Shown here: positions 17,011 through 24,627 of the stretch, in pieces
Layout: each line of letters opens with the position of its first letter
Numbering within the stretch: the stretch's first letter is position 1
Source: Peptococcaceae bacterium
GTDB lineage: Bacteria; Bacillota; Peptococcia; Peptococcales; Peptococcaceae
DNA length: 50,727 nt
Assembly (NCBI GenBank): GCA_017399005.1
Contig: JAFQEO010000038.1
Span: 1 to 50,727, forward strand
Reading direction: 5' to 3'
The notes under the pieces: model-generated
Told to the model about the DNA's origin: nothing
Databases searched by the model: none
What the model saw: only the letters and a program-made list of their open reading frames with translations
Made by a program: the position numbers and the translations under genes

Positions 17011-17643
17011 ATGGATAGAGTTACAGGCGGCGGAATGCTGTCATTTGATAACGTGAACATGCACGCCGTAGAATCGCTGTTTCACTCGGAAGGCTTTTAC
17101 TGGCTGAGTACAGCGGTGGCCACCGGCGTAGCAGCCGAGGAAATCGGCAGATTCTGTGCAAAAACAGAACAGACTGTCTCGACAGAGCCAATTATTGCAC
17201 TGTTTAATCAGTGCATCCGGAATAACGATATTAGCCGTGAAGAAATGGAGCAGGCCAAAACATGGAGTATGGAAAATCTGAAGCTGATTGATACCTGGAA
17301 CCGTCAGACTCTGGTATTTCAGGAACAGAACAGTCTGGGCATCAGCAAAGGGTTCACCACCTACTGGCTCAATTTTAAATTAATTGAACTGGAATGGCAG
17401 CAGGTTCTGGAACTGGGTGAAATGGAAGAAACCTATCAGTTCCTCAACCAGATTCTATCTGACAGTGCAGAACTGGATGCTATCGAAGAGGCTTGTGTAG
17501 AAGGGGTTATCAGCGAAGACCAGCGGATGTTTTTACGCAGCCACTGGCAGCGCAGCCAGCTGTTCTGGACCAATCTGTATTCCAGTCTGCGGCTGCTGTC
17601 TCTGGGTTTAATAGAACTGCGCCAGCCGGAGCTGACGCAGTGA
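17011..17643 (+). CDS. Conserved hypothetical protein
   Basis: A 210-residue predominantly helical, acidic protein that I do not recognise. The start at 17011 is supported by AAGGTGG 9-10 nt upstream and a good promoter; a longer frame reaching back to 16945 overlaps that promoter. The N-terminus (MDRVTGGGML) is short and glycine-rich. The rest is rich in Glu, Gln, Trp and Leu, with no membrane segment and no cysteine cluster, and looks like a helical bundle resembling ferritin-like or DUF folds only in general character. It is monocistronic and converges on a small membrane-protein gene, with a CTGATT-CGT-AATCAG hairpin between them (17651-17665). Confidence 0.75.
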   Translation: MDRVTGGGMLSFDNVNMHAVESLFHSEGFYWLSTAVATGVAAEEIGRFCAKTEQTVSTEPIIALFNQCIRNNDISREEMEQAKTWSMENLKLIDTWNRQTLVFQEQNSLGISKGFTTYWLNFKLIELEWQQVLELGEMEETYQFLNQILSDSAELDAIEEACVEGVISEDQRMFLRSHWQRSQLFWTNLYSSLRLLSLGLIELRQPELTQ

Positions 17644-17661
17644 GGGCTATCTGATTCGTAA

Positions 17662-17850
17662 TCAGTTGTTCTTTCTCTTTTGCAGATACAGATAGATAAA
17701 ATGGAACAGTGCAAAAATCAGTAAAATCGAGATACCGGAAGAAAACACGGTATACAGAAATGCTGACAGTGCGCCGGTCAAAAACAGACAGGCCAGCAGT
17801 ACAATGCCGAGGCTGAACAGGGCTGCTGCCAGTAATAACAGAATTCTCAT
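17662..17850 (-). CDS. Small two-helix membrane protein
   Basis: A 62-residue protein consisting of two hydrophobic helices (about 2-24 and 28-52) with a basic tail ending QKRKNN. The start at 17850 has AGGAG 8-9 nt upstream; the site falls inside a longer frame starting at 17868. Its function is unknown. It lies head to head with the PspC-like gene, which also encodes a small membrane protein, so both may belong to an envelope-stress setting, though that is only context. Confidence 0.6.
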   Translation of the reverse strand: MRILLLLAAALFSLGIVLLACLFLTGALSAFLYTVFSSGISILLIFALFHFIYLYLQKRKNN

Positions 17851-18017
17851 AACATAAACTCCTAACATATCATAATTGTGAATTTCAAAGCAGGAATTGT
17901 TCCGTGCAGTTTTATTTTACAGGATAACGGGCCGTGGAACAATGCCGGAATTCAGAAATTTAAAAAGATTCTCCAAACAGCCGCAGGGTGTGAGGAAAAG
18001 AAAGAGAGTATTCCGCT

Positions 18018-18239
18018 ATGAAACGAAAAATCGATAAGCTGAGAAGAGCCAAAAAAGGACGGAAACTGGCCGGTGTGTGTGCCGGACTGGGCAATTTTTT
18101 CGGAATTGATGCTCTGTATATCCGTCTGGTGCTGGTGCTGATCTGTTTATTCCCGCCGGTAAGCACACTGACTGCCGTGGCGCTGTATATTGTGCTGGCA
18201 TATGTGATTCCGGAGGAAACAGATTATATTGATGTATAA
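18018..18239 (+). CDS. PspC-domain small membrane protein
   Basis: A 73-residue protein comprising essentially one PspC domain: basic N-terminus, the signature GRKLAGVCAGLGNFFGID (residues 14-31), YIRLVLVLICLF, and a second hydrophobic segment. PspC domains sense or relay membrane stress in the phage-shock response and related systems. The ribosome binding site is weak (GAGAG about 13 nt before the ATG). It is the first gene of a tight four-gene series with the CbiX-like, RsbW-like and sigma genes (15 nt to the next start). Confidence 0.85.
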   Translation: MKRKIDKLRRAKKGRKLAGVCAGLGNFFGIDALYIRLVLVLICLFPPVSTLTAVALYIVLAYVIPEETDYIDV

Positions 18240-18254
18240 TAACTGGAGGATTTC

Positions 18255-18626
18255 ATGAAACAGGCAGTGATTTTATTAGGGCATGGCAGTATTCGGGAAC
18301 ATGCCAATGTGGAAGTGCGCGGCATGTGGCAGATGATGAAGGAACAGCTGCCCGAACTGAATATCAGCGGTGCGTTTGTAGAAGTGGCCGATCCTACCCT
18401 GGAACAGGAGATTGACCGTCTGGCTGCAGAAGGCATGGAGCGCATTATTATCGTGCCGATGTTTTTAACCCGCGGCCAGCATCTCTCCAACGGTATTCCG
18501 CGAATTCTGGATGCTATGCGGGAGAAACACGGTCACATTCAGATTGATATCACCGGACATCTGGGTCTGGACCCGCTTCTGGCGGAAATTATCAAAAACC
18601 GTCTCCGTGAGGCGGGCGTTGAATAA
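18255..18626 (+). CDS. CbiX/sirohydrochlorin chelatase family protein
   Basis: A 123-residue single-domain member of the CbiX family. The family insert metal ions (Co or Fe) into sirohydrochlorin on the way to cobalamin or siroheme. Seen are the N-terminal LLGHGS with the active-site His10 (residues 8-13), FVEVADPTLEQE, and VPMFLTRGQHL with the second His. The length matches the short CbiX form. GGAGG precedes the ATG. Its place between PspC-like and anti-sigma genes is unusual. Siroheme would be needed by a sulfite reductase, but the link is speculative because no other siroheme gene is in view. Confidence 0.85.
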   Translation: MKQAVILLGHGSIREHANVEVRGMWQMMKEQLPELNISGAFVEVADPTLEQEIDRLAAEGMERIIIVPMFLTRGQHLSNGIPRILDAMREKHGHIQIDITGHLGLDPLLAEIIKNRLREAGVE

Positions 18627-18643
18627 ATTACAGGAAAGGAACG

Positions 18644-19081
18644 ATGCGGAAGATGCAGGCAGAAATGAAAATTACAGCCCTGGAACAGCTAAAGAGCGTA
18701 ACAGACCTGTTACAGAGTCATATGAACCAGCTGGCTGTAGACAAAGAACAGCAGATGGATATTCGCCTGTGTCTGATGGAAGCTGTGCAGAACGGAATTC
18801 TGTACGGCGGGTCAGCGGAAGGAGAACCTTCCGAGGTACATGTTTCATGGGACTGTAACGAAGAGGAAATTGTGTTCTCCATAGAGGATAACGGACCGGG
18901 CATCCCTGAGGGGTTGCGTAATCGCAGCTGGGATGTGCTGGATTTTGAAGAGCACGGCAGAGGGATTCTGCTGATGCAGACTATACTGGATGAACTGGTG
19001 TTTAACGAGAAAGGAAACCGGCTCACCGGCCGTATGCGCTGGAAGCAGAGGGGAGGACATCATAGTGAAGAAAGACATTGA
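18644..19081 (+). CDS. RsbW/SpoIIAB-like anti-sigma factor kinase
   Basis: A 145-residue GHKL ATPase of the anti-sigma class (HATPase_c_2). The N box is LMEAVQNGILYG (about 44-55), G1 is EDNGPGIP (about 83-90), and G2 is HGRGILLMQTI (about 105-115). Such proteins bind and inhibit a cognate sigma factor and phosphorylate an anti-anti-sigma partner. AGGAAAGG lies just before the ATG. The gene overlaps the sigma gene by 17 nt, so the pair is coupled and the sigma is its evident target. No STAS-domain anti-anti-sigma (RsbV/SpoIIAA) gene is adjacent. Confidence 0.88.
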   Translation: MRKMQAEMKITALEQLKSVTDLLQSHMNQLAVDKEQQMDIRLCLMEAVQNGILYGGSAEGEPSEVHVSWDCNEEEIVFSIEDNGPGIPEGLRNRSWDVLDFEEHGRGILLMQTILDELVFNEKGNRLTGRMRWKQRGGHHSEERH

Positions 19082-19802
19082 AGAACTGGCACTTGCCTAT
19101 AAAGAAAATCCAACTCCGGAAGCCATGGAGGAACTGTTAAAAGTGATGGATCCGCTGATTAAGTACTGGTGTCAGACCCAGTGCTATCTGCCATGGGAGC
19201 GAGAGGATCTGCAGCAGGTGGCCAGAATTGCCGTAGTAGGTGCTCTGGAGCGTTTTGACCCTACCAAGGAGATTCGCTTTAAAACCTTCGCCTACCGTAC
19301 GGTATCCGGCAAAATTATGAATTATTACCGCGACAGCACCTGGCGTGTGGCCATTCCGCGCAAATACAGAGAACTGAGTACCCGCATCACCCGCGCAGAG
19401 GGCGAATATTATCAGCAGCACGGCAGCAGTCCGACAACCGAACAGCTGGCCAATATTCTGGAAATGGACCAGGATGAACTGAAAGAAGCCATGGAGGCAA
19501 AACAGGCCAGCCAGACCACATCGCTGTCGGAACAGCTCAATGAGGATGAAAGCAATGTGCCGGAACTGTATCTCGGGAAAACGGATAATAATCTGGATAA
19601 TGTAGAGTTGAAGAAAGACCTGAAAGCCGCTATGGAAGTACTGAATGAACAGCAGAAGCAGGTTATCTACTATCGGTATTTTGAAGATCTGACGCAGAGC
19701 AAGATTGCTCAGATGATGGGCGTATCGCAGATGCAGATATCCAGGCTGGAGAAAAGCGCACTGGAAAAAATACGCGGCCTGATGAAAGTGGCAGAAGACT
19801 AG
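19065..19802 (+). CDS. SigB/SigF-type sigma factor
   Basis: A 245-residue group 3 sigma-70 factor. Region 2 spans about 30-100 (QCYLPWEREDLQQVARIAVVGALERFDPTK, then RFKTFAYRTVSGKIMNYYRDS), region 3 about 105-165, and region 4 about 185-240 (LNEQQKQVIYYRYFEDLTQSKIAQMMGVSQMQISRLEK). The start is taken as GTG at 19065, with GGGGAGG 8 nt upstream inside the anti-sigma gene; a longer in-frame extension from 18990 reads out of that gene and lacks support. It would direct a stress or envelope regulon under RsbW-like control. Confidence 0.9.
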   Translation: MKKDIEELALAYKENPTPEAMEELLKVMDPLIKYWCQTQCYLPWEREDLQQVARIAVVGALERFDPTKEIRFKTFAYRTVSGKIMNYYRDSTWRVAIPRKYRELSTRITRAEGEYYQQHGSSPTTEQLANILEMDQDELKEAMEAKQASQTTSLSEQLNEDESNVPELYLGKTDNNLDNVELKKDLKAAMEVLNEQQKQVIYYRYFEDLTQSKIAQMMGVSQMQISRLEKSALEKIRGLMKVAED

Positions 19803-19927
19803 CGTTTATCCAACTATCTATGACAATAAAAAAAATCTATAAGAAACAGTAGTTTTTTATATGAGCATATTCGAGCGAAAATGTCGATTTTTTCACAAAA
19901 TGTGTAGTGTTTTACGGCATTTTCAGC

Positions 19928-19933
19928 TATAAT
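19928..19933 (+). promoter_or_regulatory. -10 element upstream of resB
   Basis: A perfect TATAAT lies 46 nt before the resB start. No convincing -35 is spaced at 16-18 bp, so the promoter may depend on an activator or an alternative sigma factor. The remainder of 19803-19964 is AT-rich without other clear structure. Confidence 0.4.
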
Positions 19934-19979
19934 ATTAAAGTTAATATGTTACAATGCAGATACTATGGAGGAGACTGTC

Positions 19980-21140
19980 ATGCTGAAATTTCTGTCATCA
20001 TTAAAACTGGCCGTAATTCTGATTGCCGGGATCGCCGTAATGTCTGTTCTGGCTACCATTTTTCCGGATGCCAACGCGTTTAGCTCCTGGTCGTTCCGGC
20101 TGTTAGTGATAGCCTTTTTCGTCAATCTGGGGCTGTGTACCGTACAGCTGCTGCCGAAGTTCTGGAAGCAGATTCACCGCACCGCTGCCGATGTACCGGA
20201 AGCCGCTGATTATAAGCTGTATGATGTGGATGAAGCGGCGGTAACGGCCTGGCTGCAGGAGAATCATTATAAAATCAGCCGGCAGGAACAGAACGGAACT
20301 GTAAAAATTATGGCGCAGAAAGGCAAAGCCGGGTTATCGGCGCCCCATCTGCTGCATATCTCTTTATTAATTATCCTGATTGGCGCACTGTTCTCCACCT
20401 TCAACACCGAAGGCTATTCTATGGGACAGGTTGGGCAGAATCGTCCGTTTCCGGATGAACTGCAGAGTGTTTACGGCACAGACAGCACCGTTGAGATTCT
20501 GGATTTCCAGACGCTGTACGATGACCAGAATGCTGTGGACAACTGGGTGACCCGCTTTAACTTATATATACACGGAGAACTGGTTGCTCAAAACGTAGAA
20601 ACCAAAGTAAATGAACCGTATCGTCACGGAAATCTGATGATTTATCAGAATTCCTACGACAGCCGCTATCTGCTGGAGGCACAGGGGCTGGAAGACGAAT
20701 CCGATAATACCACCTACGGTATTCCGGAAAATCAGGCTGCCATGATTGGCGGGCAGACTGTTGTGACTGCCACCATTGAAGGCAAGCCTTATGTACAGAT
20801 TAGTGACCATGTCAATGCGCCGCGCGGACAGTTTGTAGAGCCGGGCGATGTACTTATATTAACCGATACCGGTGCAACACTGACTTATCTGGATACCGCG
20901 GAATACAGCATCTTAGAGCTGAAAATCCGCCGCGGGACATATATCGTATTTGCCGGATTCCTTCTGGCAAGTATTGCGTCGCTGTTATTCCTGAGCGGCC
21001 GCTATCGTGAATTATGGATTGTAACCGGAGCCGGGCAGACACAGAGCCGCATCCGGTGCTACAGTAAAAGCAGTATGGTAGTAGAAGAAGTAGAGGAAGA
21101 ACTGGCCGAACAGTGGCCGCATCAACGGGAGGAACTATAA
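19980..21140 (+). CDS. resB: Cytochrome c biogenesis protein ResB (Ccs1)
   Basis: A 386-residue membrane protein of the system II cytochrome c maturation complex. Two N-terminal membrane segments (SLKLAVILIAGIAVMSVLATIF and RLLVIAFFVNLGLCTVQLL), a third near 125 (LLHISLLIILIGALFS), a large extracytoplasmic domain, and a last helix near 325-345 are visible. With CcsA it handles haem delivery and ligation to CxxCH motifs outside the membrane. The start at 19980 has GGAGGAG 7-12 nt upstream; an ATG five codons earlier overlaps that site. It is 4 nt ahead of ccsA. Confidence 0.92.
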   Translation: MLKFLSSLKLAVILIAGIAVMSVLATIFPDANAFSSWSFRLLVIAFFVNLGLCTVQLLPKFWKQIHRTAADVPEAADYKLYDVDEAAVTAWLQENHYKISRQEQNGTVKIMAQKGKAGLSAPHLLHISLLIILIGALFSTFNTEGYSMGQVGQNRPFPDELQSVYGTDSTVEILDFQTLYDDQNAVDNWVTRFNLYIHGELVAQNVETKVNEPYRHGNLMIYQNSYDSRYLLEAQGLEDESDNTTYGIPENQAAMIGGQTVVTATIEGKPYVQISDHVNAPRGQFVEPGDVLILTDTGATLTYLDTAEYSILELKIRRGTYIVFAGFLLASIASLLFLSGRYRELWIVTGAGQTQSRIRCYSKSSMVVEEVEEELAEQWPHQREEL

Positions 21141-21144
21141 ACCA

Positions 21145-21969
21145 ATGGAACAGTTACAGTTACCTTTATTATGGCTGATGTTAGCCGCTTATACAGGCGC
21201 GCTGGTAGTGTACGGTATGGGCTTCTGGGCCCGCAATGTAAAACTGCAGCATCTGGCTACAAAAATTGTGTACGTGGGGCTGGTATTTACCGCTGCGGCA
21301 CTGATTCTTCGCTCGGTACTGATTGGCGGTCTGCCGCTGAACAATGGCTTTGAGTTTGGTCTGTGCTTTGTATTTGTTGCGGCACTGGCCTATGTGATTA
21401 TGGAAAAACGCTTCTCCATCGGAGCTATCGGCCTGTTTGTAATGCCGATTCTGGTGGTGCTGGGTGTATGGCTGGTAAGTATCGACTTGACCATCGAACC
21501 TGTGATGCCTGCACTGCGCAGCTACTGGCTGGCGGTACATGTATCCTCCGCTGTAATCTCCTACGGGGCGTTTGCCGTATCCTTCGCTGTTTCGATAGCA
21601 TATCTTCTGAAAGACAAAACCGGAGAAAAGGCCGACAGCCGTCTGGCACAGAGCCTGCCTTCTCTGAAAGTTCTGGACGAGATTACCTATAAACTGATTT
21701 TTATCGGCCTGCCGTTTTTAACCATCATGCTGGTTACCGGTGCAGTTTGGGCCGAATATGCCTGGGGCGCCTTCTGGAGCTGGGATCCAAAAGAAACATG
21801 GGCGCTGATTACCTGGCTGGTGTATGCGATTTATCTGCATACCCGTTTCATGAAAGGCTTCAAGGGCAGACGGGCCGCATGGCTGTCCGTTCTGGGCTTT
21901 GCAGCTGTTATTTTCACATTTTTTGGCGTAAGCTATCTCTTGCCAGGTATGCATAGTTATCTGGTATAA
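21145..21969 (+). CDS. ccsA: Cytochrome c biogenesis protein CcsA (ResC)
   Basis: A 274-residue polytopic protein with about eight helices and the tryptophan-rich WWD haem-handling motif WGAFWSWDPKETWALITW near residues 208-225. Conserved histidines flank it (HVSSA near 132, HTR near 234, and HSYLV at the C-terminus). Together with ResB it forms the system II haem lyase. GGGAGG lies upstream inside the end of resB. Its position directly before the Dsr genes fits the need to mature the tri-haem protein DsrJ. Confidence 0.94.
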   Translation: MEQLQLPLLWLMLAAYTGALVVYGMGFWARNVKLQHLATKIVYVGLVFTAAALILRSVLIGGLPLNNGFEFGLCFVFVAALAYVIMEKRFSIGAIGLFVMPILVVLGVWLVSIDLTIEPVMPALRSYWLAVHVSSAVISYGAFAVSFAVSIAYLLKDKTGEKADSRLAQSLPSLKVLDEITYKLIFIGLPFLTIMLVTGAVWAEYAWGAFWSWDPKETWALITWLVYAIYLHTRFMKGFKGRRAAWLSVLGFAAVIFTFFGVSYLLPGMHSYLV

Positions 21970-21970
21970 T
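21962..21970 (+). promoter_or_regulatory. Extended -10 promoter ahead of the RsbRD-N/dsr block
   Basis: TGG-TATAAT (21962-21970) overlaps the ccsA stop codon and forms a TGn-extended -10. A -35-like TTGCCA lies at 21940-21945 (19-bp spacer). It would give the RsbRD-N gene and dsrKJOPM a transcript of their own in addition to read-through from resB-ccsA. Confidence 0.55.
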
Positions 21971-22009
21971 GATAGAGTAAGGCATTTCTTTTGATGGGAG
22001 GTGAAAAGG

Positions 22010-22570
22010 ATGAGCAATCGTTTAAACCAGCTCATGCAGCAGAAACACGAAGAACTGTTAAAAGAATGGTTTGAACAGGCGATTGCCGCCTATCCGGCAG
22101 AGGCTCACAAATACTTTGTACGTGTAGATAAAGAATTTGCCAACCCGGTTGGCAGCAATATTTATCGCAGCATGGACCATCTGCTGGCAGAACTGCACGG
22201 TGACCGCGATGCCGACAAACTGTACGGGCATCTGGAAATGATTATGAAAATTCGTGCTGTTCAGGATATGAAACCATCCAAAGCTCTGGCATTCCTGCCA
22301 AGTTTTAAACATCTGGTGCTGACAACTTTCAAAAACGAAATCAATGCAGGCCAGGTGACACAGGCTGATCTGGACGACTTATATACAGACATTGACACAC
22401 TGATGCTGATCGCTTTTGACCTGTACAGTGAAAGCAAAGAACAGCTTTCCAACCTGCGTATTGCCCAGGTAAAAGAAATGAATGCAATGCTGCAGAAAGC
22501 AAATCTGCTTAATGAATCGGTGGATACTAGCACTTTTATGCGGTGCAGTAACTATATAGAGGAAGAGTAG
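22010..22570 (+). CDS. Stand-alone RsbRD N-terminal domain protein
   Basis: A 186-residue all-helical protein resembling the RsbRD N-terminal domain (sensor part of RsbR-type co-antagonists), seen in the opening RLNQLMQQKHEELLKEWFEQ, AHKYFVRVDKEFANPVG and MIMKIRAVQDMKPSKALAFL. It ends without the STAS domain that RsbR proteins normally carry, so it is a sensor module alone. The ATG at 22010 follows GGGAGGTG. It sits between ccsA and dsrK (24 nt before dsrK), implying a structural or regulatory role with the Dsr complex, possibly redox sensing. A partner-switch role with the upstream RsbW-like protein is conceivable but unproven. Confidence 0.8.
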   Translation: MSNRLNQLMQQKHEELLKEWFEQAIAAYPAEAHKYFVRVDKEFANPVGSNIYRSMDHLLAELHGDRDADKLYGHLEMIMKIRAVQDMKPSKALAFLPSFKHLVLTTFKNEINAGQVTQADLDDLYTDIDTLMLIAFDLYSESKEQLSNLRIAQVKEMNAMLQKANLLNESVDTSTFMRCSNYIEEE

Positions 22571-22594
22571 GAAATATAACAAAGGGGTGTTAAC

Positions 22595-24211
22595 ATGGCA
22601 AAACTTCCAAAACCACAGGAGCTCACCAAGATTGACTTTAAGCCACCTGAAACAAGCTGGATGGATACCCCGGTAGAATTCAGACCGGGTACTTACAGCT
22701 ATGCAAGTAAACCAGAAAGCTTAGAGATGATCGGGTTCCCAAATCCACGTATCTGGTCTCCAGCTGATGAAGACTGGAAGCTGCCTGAAAACTGGCAGAC
22801 AATCATTTTAGACGGCTTAAGAGACCGCCTGCAGAGATTCCGTTCTTTAAAAGTTTACATGGATATCTGCGTAAGATGTGGCGCTTGCGCTGACAAATGT
22901 CACTTCTTCTTAGGGTCCGGTGACCCTAAAAACATGCCGGTTCTGCGTGCAGAACTGCTGCGTTCCGTTTACCGTAAAGAATATACTCTGGCTGGTAAAC
23001 TGATGGCAAAAATGGTAGGGGCGAGAGAACTGACCCTGCCAGTACTGAAAGAATGGTTCTACTACTTCTTCCAGTGTACAGAATGCCGTCGCTGTTCTGT
23101 ATACTGTCCATACGGTATCGATACAGCTGAAATCACTATGATCGGTCGTGAACTGCTGAACCTGGTTGGCTTAAGCATTGACTGGGTAATGGGTCCTGTA
23201 TCCGCATGTTACATGAAAGGGAACCACCTGGGCATCCAGCCTCACGGTGTAGTTGACTCTTTCGACATGGCATTAGACGATATCGAAGACATCACAGGCG
23301 TTCGTCTGGATCTGTCCTACAACCGCAAAGGTGCAGAAATTCTGTACGTTCCACCATCTGGTGACGTGTTCGCAACACCTGGTACCTATTCCCTGATGGG
23401 TCAGCTGATGCTGTTCCATGAAATGGGTCTGGACTACACTCTGAGTACCTACAACTCGGAAGGTGGTAACTTCGGTCTGTTTACTTCCAACGAAATGATG
23501 AAACGTCTGAACGCTAAAATCTATGCAGAAGCACAGCGTCTGGGTGTTAAATACATCATCGGTGGTGAGTGCGGCCACATGTGGCGTGTACTGAACCAGT
23601 ACATGGATACCATGAACGGTCCTGCTCCATCCAACCTGGAAGTACCGAAAAACCCTGTAACCGGCACTGTATTCGAAAACGCGAAATCCACCAAAATGAT
23701 TCACGTAACCGAATTTACTGCTGACTTACTGCGTCACAACAAAGTAAAACTGGATCCTTCCAGAAACAGCAACATCATTGCTACCTACCATGACTCCTGC
23801 AACCCTGCTCGTGCAATGGGTCTGTTCGACGAACCACGTTACATTCTGGATCACTGTGTTGAATGGCACGAAATGCCGGAAGACACCATCCGTGAAAAAA
23901 CCTTCTGCTGTGGTTCCGGTGCCGGCTTAGGTAACGATGAAAACATGGAAATGCGTATGCGCGGCGGCTTCCCAAGAGCGAATGCTGTTAAATTCGTAAA
24001 AGAACGTCACGGCGTAAACATGCTGGCATGTATCTGTGCGATTGACCGTGCAGCTCTGCCACCACTGATGAATTACTGGAACCCAGGCGTTGAAGTTTGT
24101 GGTGTACACGAACTGCTGGGTAACGCATTAGTTATGAAAGGTGAGAAAAAACGTACCGAAAACCTGCGTTTTGAACCGCTGCCAAACGTAGACGATGAGG
24201 AGGAAGCATAA
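22595..24211 (+). CDS. dsrK: Sulfite reduction-associated complex protein DsrK
   Basis: A 538-residue HdrD-like iron-sulfur subunit. Two cubane-cluster motifs are seen: CVRCGACADKC (Cys92, 95, 98, 102) and CTECRRCSVYC (Cys161, 164, 167, 171). The CCG-type catalytic cluster site is HDSCNPARAMG (Cys near 402) with CCGSGAGLG (Cys438-439). GGECGHMWR near 325 is probably the first CCG repeat remnant. In DsrMKJOP, DsrK is the cytoplasmic catalytic subunit thought to reduce the DsrC trisulfide. AGGGGTG precedes the ATG. Codon bias is strong and AT-avoiding, suggesting high expression. Here it leads the block rather than following dsrM. Confidence 0.93.
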   Translation: MAKLPKPQELTKIDFKPPETSWMDTPVEFRPGTYSYASKPESLEMIGFPNPRIWSPADEDWKLPENWQTIILDGLRDRLQRFRSLKVYMDICVRCGACADKCHFFLGSGDPKNMPVLRAELLRSVYRKEYTLAGKLMAKMVGARELTLPVLKEWFYYFFQCTECRRCSVYCPYGIDTAEITMIGRELLNLVGLSIDWVMGPVSACYMKGNHLGIQPHGVVDSFDMALDDIEDITGVRLDLSYNRKGAEILYVPPSGDVFATPGTYSLMGQLMLFHEMGLDYTLSTYNSEGGNFGLFTSNEMMKRLNAKIYAEAQRLGVKYIIGGECGHMWRVLNQYMDTMNGPAPSNLEVPKNPVTGTVFENAKSTKMIHVTEFTADLLRHNKVKLDPSRNSNIIATYHDSCNPARAMGLFDEPRYILDHCVEWHEMPEDTIREKTFCCGSGAGLGNDENMEMRMRGGFPRANAVKFVKERHGVNMLACICAIDRAALPPLMNYWNPGVEVCGVHELLGNALVMKGEKKRTENLRFEPLPNVDDEEEA

Positions 24212-24212
24212 G

Positions 24213-24626
24213 ATGAAAAAAACTAATATGATCATCGGCTTAGTCATCTTCGCCGTATTAGTGACTGTTCCATTCTGGTCTGCTATCCTGTCTCCTGCAA
24301 GTGGTGCTGCTCCTGAAGTAAGCTTCGATACACCTGTTATCAACCAGCTGTCTGGCGATGACTACAAATGTGTAGAAGATGTTGAATGGATGCGTGCACA
24401 TCACATGGATCTGTTAAGCGACTGGAAAGTAGAAGTAGTTCGTGAAGGTACCCGTGTATATGTATCCAACGATGGTACAGAATATCTGGCAAGCCTGCAG
24501 AACACCTGCTTTGAATGTCACTCTAACTATGAAGACTTCTGTCTGAAATGTCACACATATTCCAACGTAACCCCAACCTGCTGGGATTGCCACGTTGAAC
24601 CAACAGTAGTAGGAGGTGCCAACTAA
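24213..24626 (+). CDS. dsrJ: Tri-haem cytochrome c DsrJ
   Basis: A 137-residue membrane-anchored, extracytoplasmic cytochrome. One N-terminal helix (about 6-27) is followed by three CxxCH haem sites: CFECH (99-103), CLKCH (110-114) and CWDCH (123-127). Cys53, in YKCVEDVEWMRAHHMDLL, matches the position of the conserved cysteine that gives one DsrJ haem its unusual His/Cys ligation. This detail supports the assignment over a generic multihaem protein. The start at 24213 has GAGGAGG upstream inside dsrK; an in-frame ATG at 24195 contains that site. It is one base from the dsrO start. Confidence 0.93.
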   Translation: MKKTNMIIGLVIFAVLVTVPFWSAILSPASGAAPEVSFDTPVINQLSGDDYKCVEDVEWMRAHHMDLLSDWKVEVVREGTRVYVSNDGTEYLASLQNTCFECHSNYEDFCLKCHTYSNVTPTCWDCHVEPTVVGGAN

Positions 24627-24627
24627 C

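Noticed and set aside
18990-19064. N-terminal extension of the sigma factor reading from within the anti-sigma gene.
   Set aside because: The extension has no sigma homology and no ribosome binding site, whereas GTG at 19065 has GGGGAGG at proper distance.
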